Assembly (NCBI GenBank): GCA_023404955.1
Contig: JAEXZY010000081.1
Span: 1-41,669 of the forward strand
Origin: Actinomycetes bacterium
GTDB taxonomy: Bacteria > Actinomycetota > Actinomycetes > Mycobacteriales > Mycobacteriaceae
DNA: 41,669 nucleotides
Direction: 5' to 3'
Shown: positions 39,951-41,669 of the stretch, piece after piece
Position numbering within the stretch: position 1 is the stretch's first letter
Layout of the letters: each line of letters starts with the position of its first letter
The notes under the pieces: generated by a model
What the model was told of the DNA's origin: nothing
Database searches by the model: none
Seen by the model: only the letters and a program-made list of their open reading frames with translations
Made by a program: the position numbers and the translations under genes

Positions 39951-41669
39951 CCTGCTGGAACGTCCCACGCCGTCTCGGCCGCAGGCGCGCGGCCGGCATC
40001 GCGCCGTGCCGCCCCCGCGGCGCCGGATCGCGCTGCTGCGCCCGGAGTGGGTGACGCTGACCTCCGCGGCGGCAGGTCTGCTGGCGCTGGCGCCCGTCGG
40101 CGCCCCGGCGCGGGCGGTGCTGCTGACCGTCTTCGTCCTCACCGGCCCGGGCCTGGCCGCGGTGCTGTGGCTGCGGGTGCCCGTCGCGGCTGCCGTCGCG
40201 ATCGTCCCGACGACCGGTATGGCCGCGGCGGCCGCCGCCACCGTCGCCGTGACGTGGTCCGGTTGGTGGCTGCCGGTTCCCGTGCTCCTCGCGCTGGTCG
40301 CCGCCGTCGCCACCTCCGCTGTGGTGTGCGCGCTGCGCCGTCCTCACCCGCCGCTGCGCGTGCCCGCCGCGCTGCACCCGCAGAACTGGCGGGTGCGCGC
40401 GCCGTACCTGGTCGTCGTCGTGGTGCTCTCGGTGTGGGCGGCGGTGCTGCCGGGCATGGCTGAGGCCGAATCGTCCCCGTACGGCCTCCTTGCCACCGGC
40501 ACCGGACCGGTGCTGGTGGTGCTGGCCGCCGTGCTGGTGGCGGCCTTCGTCGTGGCGCTGCGCGCCGACGCGCTGCTGACCGCGGCCGCCGCGATCGTGG
40601 CCACGGTCATGGTGCTGCGGCTGACCGCCACGCTCATCACGGACCTGCCGATGTACGCGTGGACCTACAAACACCTCGGCATCGTCGACTTCCTGCTGAC
40701 CCACCAGGTGCTGCCCCCCACCGGCGTCGACGTCTACCGCGAATGGCCCGCCTTCTTCACCACGTTCGCGTGGTTCAGCGAGGTCACCGCGCTGGACCCG
40801 ACGTCTGTGGCGCACTGGTTCGCGCCGGTCATCCACGTCGTGCTGGCCCTGGTGGTCGGCTCGCTGGCCGCGACGCTGGGCCTGAACCGACGCGCGGTGC
40901 TCGTCGCGGTGATGATCGCCGAGCTGGCCAACTGGGTGGCGCAGGACTACTTCGCCCCCCAGGCATACGGTTTCGTGCTCGGTCTGGGCATTGTCGTCGC
41001 GCTGCTGGCCTCGCGAATCGACCGTCGCGCAGGATGGTTGGCGTTCGGGGTGTTCTTGGCCCTGGTGCCGACCCACCAGTTGACGCCCTACTGGATCTTC
41101 GGCGTGGTGCTCGCGTTCTCGCTCACTGGCCACCTGCGTCCCCGGTGGTCGCTGATCGGTTATGCCGCCGTGCTTTTCGGCTACCTGTACCCGCGGCGCT
41201 ACATCGTGTTCGAACACGGCGGCCTGTCGAGCCTCAATCCGTTGGCCAACGGATCCGGCAACGCGGATTACGCCGGTTCGGCGGCCAAGGTCGCCACATC
41301 GCTGGTGTGCCGGGGCCTGTCGGCGACGATCATGCTGCTGGCCGTGATCGCCGCGGTGGTGTGGTGGCGGCGCAAGCGGCCGGTCGCCGTGCCGGTGATC
41401 CTCGCGTTCAGCCCCTTCGTGCTGCTGATGTTCAGCAGCTACGGCGGTGAGGCCATCTTCCGGGTCTACCTCTACGCAGTGCCCGGTGCAGCCGTGCTGA
41501 TCGCACCACTCGCCGTGGCGGTCATCACCCGGCCCATCACCCACTACCTCGCCACAGCGGCGCTCGCGGTGACCGCCGCCGCGGGTCTGCAGGGCTACTA
41601 CGGCAACTGGTACCTCAACATGGCCAGGCCGTCCGAGCTCGCGCTGCTCAACAGCCTCGGGGGGGGGGG
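39943..41669 (+). CDS. Multi-spanning membrane protein, GT-C/polymerase-like, 3' truncated by window end
   Basis: Starts at GTG 39943, overlapping the flippase-GH16 stop by eight bases, and stays open for 575 codons to the window end. After a basic head (residues 1-35) there are about twelve or more membrane helices. The loop TDLPMYAWTYKHLGIVDFL, then VDVYREWPAFF and NWVAQDYFAPQAYGF, are typical of a large actinobacterial family of putative GT-C-fold sugar transferases or glycan polymerases. With four GT2 enzymes and a flippase just upstream, a Wzy-like or arabinosyl-type role is plausible but unproven. The last codons run into an 11-G homopolymer, so the end may be unreliable. Confidence 0.82.
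   Translation, partial: MTDLLERPTPSRPQARGRHRAVPPPRRRIALLRPEWVTLTSAAAGLLALAPVGAPARAVLLTVFVLTGPGLAAVLWLRVPVAAAVAIVPTTGMAAAAAATVAVTWSGWWLPVPVLLALVAAVATSAVVCALRRPHPPLRVPAALHPQNWRVRAPYLVVVVVLSVWAAVLPGMAEAESSPYGLLATGTGPVLVVLAAVLVAAFVVALRADALLTAAAAIVATVMVLRLTATLITDLPMYAWTYKHLGIVDFLLTHQVLPPTGVDVYREWPAFFTTFAWFSEVTALDPTSVAHWFAPVIHVVLALVVGSLAATLGLNRRAVLVAVMIAELANWVAQDYFAPQAYGFVLGLGIVVALLASRIDRRAGWLAFGVFLALVPTHQLTPYWIFGVVLAFSLTGHLRPRWSLIGYAAVLFGYLYPRRYIVFEHGGLSSLNPLANGSGNADYAGSAAKVATSLVCRGLSATIMLLAVIAAVVWWRRKRPVAVPVILAFSPFVLLMFSSYGGEAIFRVYLYAVPGAAVLIAPLAVAVITRPITHYLATAALAVTAAAGLQGYYGNWYLNMARPSELALLNSLGGG
41659..41669 (+). other. Terminal poly-G run (likely contig-end artefact)
   Basis: The window closes on eleven consecutive G residues within an open reading frame. 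Combined with a start inside a repetitive PKS gene, this suggests that both ends are assembly breaks rather than biological boundaries. Confidence 0.6.

Noticed and set aside
38019..40313. 764-codon minus-strand open frame opposite the flippase-GH16 and membrane genes
   Set aside because: Its His/Gln/Arg-rich translation is a GC shadow of the real plus-strand genes, which carry recognisable motifs.

Overview
The window is GC-rich actinobacterial chromosome and almost certainly comes from a rapidly growing Mycobacterium (Mycolicibacterium). From about 8.4 kb to 33.2 kb the gene order follows the M. tuberculosis Rv0464c-Rv0491 block: Rv0464c-like, ramB, acyl-ACP thioesterase, isocitrate lyase, fadB2, TetR, DUF445, XRE, hbhA, Rv0476, Rv0477, deoC, Rv0479c, Rv0481c, murB, lprQ, Rv0484c, Rv0485, mshA, Rv0487, gpm1, senX3, regX3. 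This assignment rests on recognising the proteins; no search was run. The window looks like a whole contig: it opens inside a modular polyketide synthase and ends in an 11-G run inside an open membrane-protein gene.

Layout. (1) 1-4.2 kb: the 3' end of a Pks12-like synthase, overlapped by an Rv2047c-like protein that joins an SDR domain to a PEP-synthase-type phosphohistidine domain. (2) 4.2-10.4 kb, minus strand: ramB, a carboxymuconolactone-decarboxylase-like gene, a truncated PPDK-like gene and an RND/MmpL exporter, with overlapping starts and stops between the first three. (3) 10.5-13.7 kb: thioesterase, aceA with a palindrome-rich promoter and a strong terminator, then fadB2. (4) 13.7-16.3 kb, where M. 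tuberculosis carries umaA/pcaA: a DUF559 nuclease gene bracketed by a 17-bp perfect inverted repeat, then TetR-PPK2. (5) 16.4-20.4 kb: DUF445, XRE-hbhA, DUF2516, secreted Rv0477-like protein, deoC. (6) 20.4-23.9 kb, minus strand: DUF2505-methyltransferase, then a ureohydrolase and a DUF2993 protein. (7) 23.9-33.2 kb: murB-lprQ, SDR, ROK regulator, mshA-ybjN-gpm1, senX3-regX3. (8) 33.2-41.7 kb: a 540-bp AT-rich gap, then six tightly coupled surface-polysaccharide genes: four GT2 glycosyltransferases, a flippase fused to a GH16 domain, and a GT-C/polymerase-like membrane protein.

Highlights. The minus-strand leader of the ureohydrolase gene carries a close match to the guanidine-III riboswitch aptamer, including a compensatory base-pair change, directly before the Shine-Dalgarno. 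This argues that the gene annotated by family as 'agmatinase' is a guanidine hydrolase. The flippase-GH16 fusion would tether a glycan-cutting or remodelling domain to the exporter of the same glycan. The Pks12/Rv2047c-like pair near a PPDK-like gene and an RND pump suggests a lipid synthesis, phosphorylation and export unit. The DUF559 gene inside terminal inverted repeats may be a small mobile unit. The leader of the ROK regulator gene can form two mutually exclusive stems.
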